DNA of 64,000 nt from Verrucomicrobiaceae bacterium. GTDB lineage: Bacteria; Verrucomicrobiota; Verrucomicrobiia; Verrucomicrobiales; Verrucomicrobiaceae. Of the stretch, positions 43,246 through 52,014 are shown in pieces. The translations under genes and the position numbers were made by a program. The stretch is from contig JAIXYN010000046.1 of assembly GCA_027490195.1 (NCBI GenBank), positions 79,526-143,525 on the forward strand. Direction: 5' to 3'. The notes beneath the pieces are model-generated. The model was given only the letters and a program-made list of their open reading frames with translations. It did not search any database and was not told the DNA's origin. How positions within the stretch are numbered: the stretch's first letter is position 1; each line of letters opens with the position of its first letter.

Positions 43246-44697
43246 TTAAGCCAGCAACTCATCCACTACCTTCGCACCCTGATTATCCGTGAGCGATGCG
43301 GCGAGGCCGTTGCGCTTGTAGGTCAGCTTGGTGTGGTCGAGGCCGAAGGTCTTCAGCAGCGTGGCGTGGTAGTCGTAGTGCTTCACTTCGTCGATGACAG
43401 CCTTGTGGCCAAATTCATCGGTCTCGCCGTGGACGTAGCCTTTCTTGAAGCCGCCACCGGCCATCCACATGCTGAAGCCGTAGGTGTTGTGGTCGCGGCC
43501 CCACTTGTCGCGGCCCGCATCGTTTTGCAGTACCGGCAGACGGCCCATCTCGCCGCCCCAGTGGACGACGGTGCTGTCGAGCAGACCCCGCTGCTTGAGG
43601 TCGATGAGCAGCGCCGCACTCGGCTGATCGGTGGCCTGGCAGTTCTTTGGCAGCGCCGTGATGAGAGAGCCATGCTGATCCCAGGACTGGCCCGCATTGA
43701 GCACCTGCACGTAGCGCACACCGCGCTCGACGAGACGGCGCGCAATGATGCAGCGCGTGGCGTAATCTTTGGTGATCGGGTTATCGACACCGTAGAGTTT
43801 TTTGACGTACTCAGGCTCCTTCGAAATATCCAGCGCCTCCTTGGCAGCGACCTGCATCTTCGCCGCGAGTTCGTAGCTGGAAATGCGCGCCTGCAGATCA
43901 AGCTCGCCTGGGTGCAGTGCGAGGTGGTCTTCGTTGAAAGCCTTCAGCAAATCGAGTTGGCGCTGCTGCGGCGCACCGGAGAGCGAAGGCGGCGGATCAA
44001 GATTCAGAATGCGCGGCTCCGCAGCGCGTACCAGCGTGCCCTGAAACAGCGATGGCAGCCAGCCATTGGTGAAATGCTCGCCGCTAAAAGTGGGCAGGCC
44101 ACCAGGGTGAGAGAGCACCATGTAGGCGGGCAGTTCGTCCGTCTCGCTGCCGAGTCCATAGGTCAGCCAAGATCCCAGCGCCGGACGCCCCGCGGTGACA
44201 CGTCCCCCGTTCATCGCATACAGGCCCTGCGCGTGATTGCTCACACCGGAAGTCATCGAACGGATCAGCGTGATCTCATCCACCACCTTGCTCAGATTCG
44301 GCAGCAGCTCGCTGATCTCCATGCCGCACTCGCCGTGCTTCGCGAACTTCCATGGCGAGCCAAAGCACTTCGACGAAGCCTGCGCGAGATTGTCGTACTT
44401 GATCTCACCGGGAAATTTCTGCCCGTCGTACTTCGTGAGCATCGGCTTCGGATCAAACAAGTCCATCTGCGAAGGCCCGCCCATCATGAACATCGAGATC
44501 ATCGCCTTCGCCTGCGGCTCAAAGTGCGGCTTCTTCGGATGCAGATCGTAGCGTATCTCACCCGTCACACTCTCCGGCTTCACCGGCGCGGCGAGCAGTC
44601 CATCACGCTCCAGCAGCGAGGCAAGCGCCAGCGTGCCTAGGCTGTAGCCATTGGCATGCAGGAAGTGACGGCGGGAGCAAAGCTTGGGGCGGTTCAT
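43246..44697 (-). CDS. DUF1501 secreted protein (arylsulfatase-like fold)
   Basis: This 483-residue protein has a Tat-like lead (CSRRHFLHANGYSLGTLALASLL). It has the DUF1501 segments AKAMISMFMMGGPSQMDLFDPKP, TLIRSMTSGVSNHAQG and a terminal WGGEMGRLPVLQNDAGRDKWGRDHNTYGFSMWMAGGG. Its family resembles the alkaline phosphatase superfamily, but the function is unknown. It overlaps the upstream DUF1553 gene by 4 nt, the classic PVC pair, which is often linked to extracellular polysaccharide or organic-matter processing. I use the ATG at 44697 and not the longer in-frame start. Confidence 0.88.
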   Translation of the reverse strand: MNRPKLCSRRHFLHANGYSLGTLALASLLERDGLLAAPVKPESVTGEIRYDLHPKKPHFEPQAKAMISMFMMGGPSQMDLFDPKPMLTKYDGQKFPGEIKYDNLAQASSKCFGSPWKFAKHGECGMEISELLPNLSKVVDEITLIRSMTSGVSNHAQGLYAMNGGRVTAGRPALGSWLTYGLGSETDELPAYMVLSHPGGLPTFSGEHFTNGWLPSLFQGTLVRAAEPRILNLDPPPSLSGAPQQRQLDLLKAFNEDHLALHPGELDLQARISSYELAAKMQVAAKEALDISKEPEYVKKLYGVDNPITKDYATRCIIARRLVERGVRYVQVLNAGQSWDQHGSLITALPKNCQATDQPSAALLIDLKQRGLLDSTVVHWGGEMGRLPVLQNDAGRDKWGRDHNTYGFSMWMAGGGFKKGYVHGETDEFGHKAVIDEVKHYDYHATLLKTFGLDHTKLTYKRNGLAASLTDNQGAKVVDELLA

Positions 44698-47306
44698 TCG
44701 ACGTAGAGGAAACGGTTTGAGCTGCAGAGGATCTGGCACAGGCTGGCCATGGCTTCCTGGGGCGGATTGGGCACCACGCCTTTCGCGTGCTGGATGTCGT
44801 GGTGGTACTGGGTCAGCGCCTTGGTCTGCTCATCCAGATACGCAATGCCACGGGCGACATCAGCCTGAGTCGCCGATTTGCCAAAAAGCAGCTCCCACGC
44901 GCGCTTGATCTGCTCCGTGCGATTACCAGGAGCCGCAACCTCCAGGCGGTCTGCAAGGCGGCGCGAGCTGTCGAGGACGAAGGTGTCGTTCATGAGCAGC
45001 AGGGACTGCGGGGCCACGGTGGTCTGCGCGCGCAGTTCGCAATTCGGCGTCATGATGGGCGCATCAAAAGTATCGAGCACCGTCACGGGCTTGCTGCGGC
45101 GAACCTGCACGTAGATGGAGCGACGGAAATCGTCCGCGCCAGCGGGATCGACCTTGTTCAGCGTAATCGTGCCTTTGTCGATGCCCGTGACGACACGTCC
45201 TTGCGGATCACGACCAATGCCGCTTGGCGGGCCGTAGCTCGCCTGCACTAGCGTGCCGGTGACGGCCAGCAAGGAGTCACGCAGTGTCTCAGCATCGATG
45301 CGGCGCAGTTTGAACCGCGCATAGAATCTGTTTTCAGGATCGCTCTGCATTGAGGTGTCATTCACCGATGACTGACGATAGGCATTGCTCAGCATGATGA
45401 GGCGATGCAGCGACTTCAGCTTCCAGCCGCTTTTCACGAACTCGTCGGAGAGGTAGTCGAGCATTTCCGGATGCGTGGGCAGCTCGCCCTGGCGGCCAAA
45501 GTCACCTGGGGTGTTCACGATGCCGCGTCCCATGTGGTTCATCCAAAAACGATTCACCAGCACTCGCGCCGTGAGCGGATGTTTGCCACTCGTCAGCCAT
45601 TGCGCGTAGGCAAGGCGGCGGCCGCTGGACCCGCTGCTCACCGGCACAGGCTTGAAAGGCTCGATCTGCGGGCTCGCGAGGACACTGAGCTCTCCGGGAG
45701 TCAAGGTCTGCTTTGGCTGATCGTGATCACCGCGATTGAAGAGCTTGGTCACGGGCACCTGGCCCTTCACTTCCGTCAGCGCCATCACAAAGCCTTCCAC
45801 TGGCTTGGTGCCCCGCAGCTTTGTGGCCTCAGCCATCTTCGCATCCACGATGTCCTGCTTCTTCTGATCGTAGAGATTCAGTGAGTAGGTCGCGAGGGCG
45901 GAGGGATACTTTTTGATGAGAGTCTTCTGCTCCGGGGTCTGCTTGGCGACTGGTGTGTCACGGGCGATGCGGAAGGCCGCCTGCTCCGCCTGAGGCACCT
46001 TCTTGATCTCGACCTCGAAAATCTCATCGAGAAATTTTTTGCTCATCGCGCGCGCCTCAACCTCGATCTCCTTGGCCTTGACTTCAATCTCCGCCGCCTT
46101 GGCGCGCTCTTCAGGAGTGTAAAGTGAGTAAAGCCTCTGCGCCGGTGCACGCCAGGCCTCCCAGTTGTAGGCCGGATCAAACACCGCGCGCAGCCGGTAG
46201 TAGTCAGCCTGCGTGATCGGATCGTAGCGGTGATCATGACACTGCGCGCACGCGACCGTCATGGCCATCAGCGACGAGGTCGTCACCTTCATCTGCTCGG
46301 CGATCACCTGGTTCTTTGCGAGCTTCGCATCATCCAGTGCATCGCCTGTGCCATCGGGTGCCATGCGCAGAAACGCGGTGGCAATGAGCTGATCAGTGCG
46401 CCGCGGATCCAGCACCGCCTGCTGGAAATCCGCATGCGTCGCACCGGCGAGCTCGTCCCCCGCCAGCTGCTCCTGGATGAATTCGTCCCAGGGTTTGTCC
46501 GCGTTCATCGCGCGGATCACATAATCCCGATACCGCCACGCCTGAGGCCGCACCGAGTCGGCCTCTGAATAGCCGTTGGAGTCCGCGTAGCCCACCACAT
46601 CCAGCCAATGCCGCGCCCAGCGCTCGCCATAGCTTTTCGAGGCCAGCAGGCGCTCCACCAGTTGCTCATAGGCCAGCGGTGATTCGTCATTCACAAACGC
46701 CGCCACTTCCTCCGGCGTCGGCAGCAGTCCCGTCAAATCAAGCGACACTCGGCGGATCAAAGTCCGCCGATCCGCCTCAGGCGCAAAGCTGAGCCCCTTC
46801 TCCGCCATCGACTTCAGCAGAAAGGCATCCACCGGTGTGCGCACCTTCTTGGCATCCACCGTGAGCGGCACCGCAGGACGTTTCACCGGCTGAAAGGCCC
46901 AGTACTCGCGGTCATCGTCTGAAATCATCGGTCCCGGTGCCAGCGCTAGCGGCTCGGGCCGTGCAGTCTTGGCTCCTTGAGCGATCCATTGCTCAATGAT
47001 GGCCAGATCCTTCTCGGATACCTGTTTGCCCTTCTTCGGCATCTCTCCGTTTTTGATCAGGCGCACCAGCTCGCTCTGTGCCGGTTTCCCTGCCACCACG
47101 ACATGGCTTCCGCCCTCCAGCTTCAGGTCCATGAAACGCCGCAGCCGCAGATCCACCCCGCCCTCAGGCTTCTCCTCCTCCCCATGGCAGTGCGTACAAT
47201 GCGCCTTCACAATGGGCCGCACGTCTTTTTCAAAGGTGAGCATGCGCTCCGCGCCGCGAACGGTCACGGCAAGGGAGCAAAAGAGAACAGCAGGCGTCAG
47301 CTTCAT
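44694..47306 (-). CDS. DUF1549/DUF1553 (PSD1) protein with N-terminal cytochrome c motif
   Basis: This 870-residue protein has a signal peptide and a PSCyt1 domain with one heme-binding CTHCHG (Cys37-x-x-Cys40-His41). The DUF1549 region follows (LIRRVSLDLTGLLPTPEEVAAFV, YGERWARHWLDVVGYADSNGY). It then has CAQCHDHRYDPI, and after that the DUF1553 region (MLSNAYRQSS, KLRRIDAETLRDSLLAVTG). It belongs with the DUF1501 protein it overlaps. The pair is thought to act on the surface, perhaps with electron transfer via the heme, but no reaction is known. Confidence 0.9.
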   Translation of the reverse strand: MKLTPAVLFCSLAVTVRGAERMLTFEKDVRPIVKAHCTHCHGEEEKPEGGVDLRLRRFMDLKLEGGSHVVVAGKPAQSELVRLIKNGEMPKKGKQVSEKDLAIIEQWIAQGAKTARPEPLALAPGPMISDDDREYWAFQPVKRPAVPLTVDAKKVRTPVDAFLLKSMAEKGLSFAPEADRRTLIRRVSLDLTGLLPTPEEVAAFVNDESPLAYEQLVERLLASKSYGERWARHWLDVVGYADSNGYSEADSVRPQAWRYRDYVIRAMNADKPWDEFIQEQLAGDELAGATHADFQQAVLDPRRTDQLIATAFLRMAPDGTGDALDDAKLAKNQVIAEQMKVTTSSLMAMTVACAQCHDHRYDPITQADYYRLRAVFDPAYNWEAWRAPAQRLYSLYTPEERAKAAEIEVKAKEIEVEARAMSKKFLDEIFEVEIKKVPQAEQAAFRIARDTPVAKQTPEQKTLIKKYPSALATYSLNLYDQKKQDIVDAKMAEATKLRGTKPVEGFVMALTEVKGQVPVTKLFNRGDHDQPKQTLTPGELSVLASPQIEPFKPVPVSSGSSGRRLAYAQWLTSGKHPLTARVLVNRFWMNHMGRGIVNTPGDFGRQGELPTHPEMLDYLSDEFVKSGWKLKSLHRLIMLSNAYRQSSVNDTSMQSDPENRFYARFKLRRIDAETLRDSLLAVTGTLVQASYGPPSGIGRDPQGRVVTGIDKGTITLNKVDPAGADDFRRSIYVQVRRSKPVTVLDTFDAPIMTPNCELRAQTTVAPQSLLLMNDTFVLDSSRRLADRLEVAAPGNRTEQIKRAWELLFGKSATQADVARGIAYLDEQTKALTQYHHDIQHAKGVVPNPPQEAMASLCQILCSSNRFLYVE

Positions 47307-47355
47307 CAGGGGTAGATGCAAACTACGCCCCCAGGACACCCGATTTTGCGGCGGA

Positions 47356-47814
47356 TTACTCCACCGCCACTTTGATGACCACTTTGAACACCTGTTCCGG
47401 CTTATCCCACTCAATGCAGGGCGCATGGGCATCCTCCGGGTAAAGGATGGCAAAGTGACCGCCGCTCATGTGCAAAGGCGTCACATCGGGAATCAGCTTC
47501 CACAGCGCGGCCTCTTTCTCCTCGTTGTAGGCCATCATCTCCTCCTGCATCGCGGCCAGAGGTGCCCAGAGGATGGTTTCACGACCACTGTAAATGAACT
47601 GCACATCAATGTACTTCCGATGCGCCTCAAACTTCGCCTTCTCCATCCGCTTCGTCTCATAGGTTTGCACCAGCGCGAAGCAGTGATCTCCATCCAGATC
47701 AAACCGCCCCAGCGGCTGCGTACCGTCCACCGTACGGAGATAGGCAAAGGCCTTCGCAAAACGTGAGTTCAGGGATTCGTAGCGGGCAGAATTTTCGAGA
47801 GTGTCGAGGATCAT
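47356..47814 (-). CDS. YhcH/YjgK/YiaL family protein
   Basis: This 152-residue cupin-like protein has the DUF386 signatures: DGDHCFALVQTYETK, FEAHRKYIDVQFIYSGRE and GGHFAILYPEDAHAPC near the end. Family members such as NanQ and TabA act on sugar acids or related anomers and often have a metal at the His/Glu cluster. The start ATG at 47814 fits the family start MILDTLENS. It is between a ceramidase-like gene and a DUF1553 gene, suggesting a glycan or lipid degradation context. Confidence 0.85.
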   Translation of the reverse strand: MILDTLENSARYESLNSRFAKAFAYLRTVDGTQPLGRFDLDGDHCFALVQTYETKRMEKAKFEAHRKYIDVQFIYSGRETILWAPLAAMQEEMMAYNEEKEAALWKLIPDVTPLHMSGGHFAILYPEDAHAPCIEWDKPEQVFKVVIKVAVE

Positions 47815-47833
47815 GAGACCGATATTTACCGAG

Positions 47834-49177
47834 TCACTTCGCGCGGAGCAACTCGACAATCGTCTCCCGCATCACCTTTTCTGACTCCGGCGCTGCAAAG
47901 GCCTGCGTCGGCTCGTAGCCGCCTTCAGCGAAAGATTTTTCCAATGGAATGTACCCCGGCCCGCCGTCGCCATAGCTCGCCGTGGCGACAAAGCCGCCGG
48001 GCCGCTGCTGCTGCGCAAAAAGCTGATACTCGATGAAGGTCTCGCCCGGTAGATGCAGCAGGCACACGTCATCTCCCAAATTCAGACTGGTAAACTGAAT
48101 CGGCACGCCCGCAGCACTCTGGCGGCTGAAGCCCACGCGAAACGCAGCACTGATGCGCGTCGAGGCCACAGCCGTTGCGTTTTCACACACCTTCAGCATG
48201 CGCTCTTCAGGAAATTCGGGATTCGCTTTCATCACCACCGGACGCGCACGCCACTCGGCCTTCGTCAGCGGCACTCGTTTCATCTGCTGCTCAGACTTCA
48301 CCATCGCCGCATGGATGTTCTCCCCCAGCCGCACCCGGGCCTCCTTGCTTGCATCATTGTATTTGCCTGCCCCGATGTTCCCACCGCAGCCGGTGAAGTA
48401 CAGATGCGGCACACCATCATCCTGCGTGCGCCGCTCACGTGCGGTGCCCACGAAGTCATACGTCACCATGCCATCACCATAGTAGCTCATGGGATGCGTC
48501 GCGTAGTAGTGCAGCACCGCCAGCTTCTTCTCGCCGTTCCAAAAGCTGATCGTCTTCAGCAGCGGATCCACCAGCCCTTCCGGCAGCGCCTGCAGCGTCG
48601 CATCCTTCGTCGAGCTCAGCCGCATCTTCGCCACCTTTCCATCGTCACCCATGATCCGGCGGTTGGACGCCACCTTCTCCACCGCCGCCTCGCCATGCGC
48701 TATATGAGTCAGCGGCTCAGCCTTCTTCACGGCCGCCTCAAGACTTTCCGCAACACCCTGCAGCGCACGCTCGGCCCATTCGACGTCCATCACACTCGGC
48801 GGCGAAGCAAACCCCGCCAGCAGCCGGTGCGCCGCCGCATCGCCAATCGGCGCATTGTGCTGATGCAAGCTCTGTACCGCCACACGCTCCGGCGTCGTCC
48901 CCGCCGCCTGTGCCAGCACTTCCCGCCAGTGCACATGATCCCCCGCGCGAATCTCACACCAGTCCACCGCACACAGCACCACCGGCTTGTCATCGCTCAA
49001 AATCACCACCCCCAGCGCCAGCAACGGCTCACTCACCCCCACCACCGGTTTTACCAAACCACCACACAACGGCGCACCGACCAGCGGCGTGACATCTGCG
49101 CGAAACGTCGCAAGGCGAAGGGATTCGCCGAAGGCCGGAAATGTCAGCAAGGCCAGGAAAGTGATAAGCTTGTTCAT
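47834..49177 (-). CDS. Neutral/alkaline ceramidase-like secreted protein
   Basis: This 447-residue protein has a signal peptide (MNKLITFLALLTFPAFGES). It then has ATFRADVTPLVGAPLCGG, resembling the ITPPVGxPMxG start of neutral ceramidase-like hydrolases, the HQHNAPIGDA segment with metal-ligand histidines, and a late HYYATHPMSYYGDGMVTYDF segment. This PVC subtype is shorter than eukaryotic ceramidases and may not cleave ceramides. I use the ATG at 49177. The YhcH gene starts 19 nt after its stop. Zn dependence is inferred from the family. Confidence 0.7.
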   Translation of the reverse strand: MNKLITFLALLTFPAFGESLRLATFRADVTPLVGAPLCGGLVKPVVGVSEPLLALGVVILSDDKPVVLCAVDWCEIRAGDHVHWREVLAQAAGTTPERVAVQSLHQHNAPIGDAAAHRLLAGFASPPSVMDVEWAERALQGVAESLEAAVKKAEPLTHIAHGEAAVEKVASNRRIMGDDGKVAKMRLSSTKDATLQALPEGLVDPLLKTISFWNGEKKLAVLHYYATHPMSYYGDGMVTYDFVGTARERRTQDDGVPHLYFTGCGGNIGAGKYNDASKEARVRLGENIHAAMVKSEQQMKRVPLTKAEWRARPVVMKANPEFPEERMLKVCENATAVASTRISAAFRVGFSRQSAAGVPIQFTSLNLGDDVCLLHLPGETFIEYQLFAQQQRPGGFVATASYGDGGPGYIPLEKSFAEGGYEPTQAFAAPESEKVMRETIVELLRAK

Positions 49178-49229
49178 GACTTCACTACGGGGGCCGTGCA
49201 GCAAGCTCTCAAACAGACTCTGGATTTCG

Positions 49230-49463
49230 TCATTGAATGATCTGCCCAATCGACTCAGTAGGGCAGCCTTCGAGGGCTTCCACGCAGAGCTGAATCTCCG
49301 CATCTGTTACCGGCTGACGGAAAACGATGCTGTAACCCAAGTCGTCATCACGGCGGAAAAACTCAGGAGCGTGACCTCGGCACAGATCACAGTCAGTGCA
49401 GCTGTTATCGACGTAGAAACGTCCGGGGGCGTTTTGAGGGAGACGGTCTTCAATATTAGGCAT
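49230..49463 (-). CDS. Single-cluster 4Fe-4S ferredoxin
   Basis: This 77-residue acidic protein has the pattern CTDCDLCRGHAPEFF and a distant fourth cysteine in CVEALEGCPTESI, giving a single [4Fe-4S] cluster like the short ferredoxins of the Fer4_13/15 type. It transfers electrons; its partner is unknown. I chose the ATG at 49463, as longer starts cut into the divergent LysR region. Its promoter region is shared with the LysR gene. Confidence 0.85.
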   Translation of the reverse strand: MPNIEDRLPQNAPGRFYVDNSCTDCDLCRGHAPEFFRRDDDLGYSIVFRQPVTDAEIQLCVEALEGCPTESIGQIIQ

Positions 49464-49511
49464 GGATAAAGCGGGGTTGTCCGCGCCCAGGCATTCGCAC
49501 ATTGGTTTAAT

Positions 49512-49524
49512 TGCGTGAAATGCA
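49512..49524. promoter_or_regulatory. Candidate LysR-type box
   Basis: TGC-N7-GCA with the T-N11-A form lies in the 86-bp space between the divergent ferredoxin and LysR starts. A related 14-bp sequence repeats exactly 30 bp downstream at 49541-49554, matching at 11 of 14 positions. That spacing places both on one face of the helix, as is common for LysR activators. Confidence 0.45.
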
Positions 49525-49549
49525 TTAAATACAGATTTTATTGTGTTAG

Positions 49550-50461
49550 ATGCAACAATACCTGGCCAGTAAACCCTTCGACCTTTACGCTCTGCACCTC
49601 TTTCATCTCGTGGTGAAGCACCGCAGTTTCACGCGTGCCGCACGCGAGGCCGGGTTGTCGCAAAGCGCACTCACACGGCAGATGCAGTCGCTGGAGGAGC
49701 GCCTCGGCCTGTCTCTGATCAACCGCACCACACGATCTGTCGAAATTACCGAAGCAGGCCTGTTTCTCGCCGCTGAAGCCGCACGCCTGATTGGCGGTGT
49801 TGCCTCGGCGCTGGATGGATTGCAGGCAGAGTTTGGCTCCGTCCGTCCTGAAGTTCGCGTCAGCGTTTCGCGCACGCTGGCAATGGCCCACATGCCCGGA
49901 CTGTTTCATGCCAACCACCAGCGCCATCCCGAAGTCGTCTGCCGTGTCAGTTACAACACCAGCAGTTCCATCCTCACAGCTCTGGATGCGGGCGAGATCG
50001 ACGTGGGCGTCATCTGCCCGCCCTCACCGCTGCCAGACTCCATCAAGGTTACCCACCGTTTCAAAGACGCCTTCGAATTGATCGCGCCTGCCACGATGGC
50101 CGCCAAGGCACCCGTCAAACGTGCCGAACGACTCCGGCTTTGGCTGGCGCAGCAACCCTGGCTCCACATCGACTCCACCACGCAGACCGGCAAAAACCTC
50201 CGTCGTTGGATGAAACGCCAGCACCTCGACCTCCAGCCCACAATGGAGCTGGACAGCTTCGACCTCATCATCAATCTCGTCGCCTCCGGTTTCGGCCCCG
50301 CCTTCGTCCCCCGTCGTGCTCTTGCTCTCTATCGGAGAAAAGAATCCATCGCCACGCTTCCTTTTCCCGAACGCTTTGAACGCGATGTCGTTGCTGTGAC
50401 AAGGAAGCATCGCAAACAACCGCAGCACGTACAGCGGTTCGTGGATAACATCCTGTTTTAG
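49550..50461 (+). CDS. LysR-family transcriptional regulator
   Basis: This 303-residue protein has the N-terminal HTH LHLFHLVVKHRSFTRAAREAGLSQSALTRQMQSLEERLGLSLINRTTRSVEITEAG. A substrate-binding domain follows, with no clear inducer clue. It is divergent from a ferredoxin gene, which is the probable target. Its stop overlaps the convergent DUF1501 gene by 4 nt. Confidence 0.9.
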   Translation: MQQYLASKPFDLYALHLFHLVVKHRSFTRAAREAGLSQSALTRQMQSLEERLGLSLINRTTRSVEITEAGLFLAAEAARLIGGVASALDGLQAEFGSVRPEVRVSVSRTLAMAHMPGLFHANHQRHPEVVCRVSYNTSSSILTALDAGEIDVGVICPPSPLPDSIKVTHRFKDAFELIAPATMAAKAPVKRAERLRLWLAQQPWLHIDSTTQTGKNLRRWMKRQHLDLQPTMELDSFDLIINLVASGFGPAFVPRRALALYRRKESIATLPFPERFERDVVAVTRKHRKQPQHVQRFVDNILF

Positions 50462-51912
50462 CCGACCAAACCACTTATCACCTGCCCATGCACATCCGTC
50501 AGCCGCCGATCAATGCCATTATGGCGAACGGTCAGCTGCGTGTGATCAATACCGAGCAGATGCATCATCGTGGCATGGATATCATAGCAGGTGGTAGGGT
50601 TCGCACGATCCTGCGGCTTATACCCCCACTGATCACTCTCGCCGGCGGTGACGCCGCCCTGGATGCCTCCACCGCAGAGCCAGTTGGTAAACACATAAGG
50701 ATTGTGATCGCGCCCCTTGCCGCCCTGCGTGCTCGGCATGCGGCCAAACTCGGTGGTCCATAGGATGATCGTGTCATCGAGCAGCCCCCGCTGCTTCAAA
50801 TCGAGAATCAGTGCTGAAACCGCCTTGGCCATGCCCCAGGCGAGCGGGCCATGGTCACGCTCCACATCTTCGTGGCTGTCCCAGTTGCGACGCGGGAAGC
50901 CGTTGTCGTTGCCGCTCCAGATCTGCACAAAACGCACACCGCGCTCCAGCAGGCGCCGCGCCGCGAGGCATTTGCGGCCCATGTAGTCGGCCTCTTCCTC
51001 GGGGTTGATCTCCGTGGGCCAGACTTTGCGATGTTCCTGGATGCCATACATCGCTTTCATCGCGTCGGATTCCTTCGAAATGTCCAGTGCCTCTGGCGCA
51101 GCGAGCTGCATCTTCGCGGCGAGTTCGTAGCTTTGGATGCGGCTTTCCAAACGAGAATCCTCCTCGCGCACTGCCATGTGCTTGCGATTGAGTTGCTCCA
51201 GCAGCGCGAAACCCTCGCGGTCGGACTTCGCGCTGATGTAGCGCCCGGCCTTGTGCGGAAACAGATCGGCGATGGGCGTCTCCGCACCGGGATAAATGAT
51301 CGTCCCCGCATGCTGCGAAGGCAGAAACGCGCTGTCCCAATTCTTGGGCCCGTTCGAGGCAAAACCGCGATGATCCGGCAGCACGACAAATGTCGGCAGA
51401 TTGTCGCTGATAGACCCGAGCGCGTAGCTCACCCAGCAGCCCACACCCGGAAAGCCCGGCAGATTGAATCCCGTGGCCTGCAGCAGCGTGCCCTGCGAAT
51501 GCACGCCGGTCTTGCCCACCATGTTGTGCACAAAGGCCATGTCATCCGCACAGGCACCCAGCGGCGCTACAGCTTCGCTCAGCATCCGGCCGCTCTTGCC
51601 ATAGGGCTTGAAGTCCCACACCGGTTTTTTCCACGGACCGAGGCCGTTTTGAAACGCCTCCACCTTCTCGCCAAAGTCAGCGTCTTCACCGTGGTGCTTG
51701 ATCAGCGCCGGCTTGTAATCAAACAGGTCAATGTGACTCGCCGCCCCGCCCATGAAGAGCTGCACCACACGCTTCGCCTTGGGCACCACCACTTGGGAGC
51801 GGTGCGCCGTCTCTGCGCTGGTCAGAGAATGAAACGCGAGCGCGCCGAAGCCTTGTCCGGCGGTTTGCAAAAGCTGGCGGCGTGTGAACATGGCAGAAGA
51901 GTAGTCATTCAT
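50458..51912 (-). CDS. DUF1501 secreted protein without adjacent DUF1553 partner
   Basis: This protein of about 484 residues has the lead FTRRQLLQTAGQGFGALAFHSL (Tat-like RR). It carries DUF1501 segments such as KRVVQLFMGGAASHIDLFDYKP, FVHNMVGKTGVHSQG and ILWTTEFGRMPSTQGGKGRDHNPYVF. It is of the same family as the protein encoded at 43246-44697 but clearly diverged. The DUF1553 partner, normally adjacent, is absent; the closest is 3.5 kb away, past an MFS gene and a lactate permease. The start could also be the ATG at 51891. Confidence 0.85.
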   Translation of the reverse strand: MNDYSSAMFTRRQLLQTAGQGFGALAFHSLTSAETAHRSQVVVPKAKRVVQLFMGGAASHIDLFDYKPALIKHHGEDADFGEKVEAFQNGLGPWKKPVWDFKPYGKSGRMLSEAVAPLGACADDMAFVHNMVGKTGVHSQGTLLQATGFNLPGFPGVGCWVSYALGSISDNLPTFVVLPDHRGFASNGPKNWDSAFLPSQHAGTIIYPGAETPIADLFPHKAGRYISAKSDREGFALLEQLNRKHMAVREEDSRLESRIQSYELAAKMQLAAPEALDISKESDAMKAMYGIQEHRKVWPTEINPEEEADYMGRKCLAARRLLERGVRFVQIWSGNDNGFPRRNWDSHEDVERDHGPLAWGMAKAVSALILDLKQRGLLDDTIILWTTEFGRMPSTQGGKGRDHNPYVFTNWLCGGGIQGGVTAGESDQWGYKPQDRANPTTCYDIHATMMHLLGIDHTQLTVRHNGIDRRLTDVHGQVISGLVG

Positions 51913-52014
51913 ACGCCACTGGCGAGCCATCCCTTGTCACGCATTCGCGCGAGTTCTGGGAGGAAGTGAATTGCACAGTCGCGCAGCCGTGCAAAAACGT
52001 TATGATTCATACAC

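Noticed and set aside
43213..44640. Open + strand frame of 475 codons opposite the DUF1501 gene
   Set aside because: It is a mirror of a well supported gene, with Arg/His/Leu-rich composition and no domain.
48053..49240. Open + strand frame of 395 codons opposite the ceramidase-like gene
   Set aside because: It is His/Arg/Gln-rich shadow coding, and the opposite frame has a signal peptide and family motifs.
50851..51969. Open + strand frame of 372 codons opposite the second DUF1501 gene
   Set aside because: It is shadow coding; the minus frame has DUF1501 motifs and a Tat-like lead.
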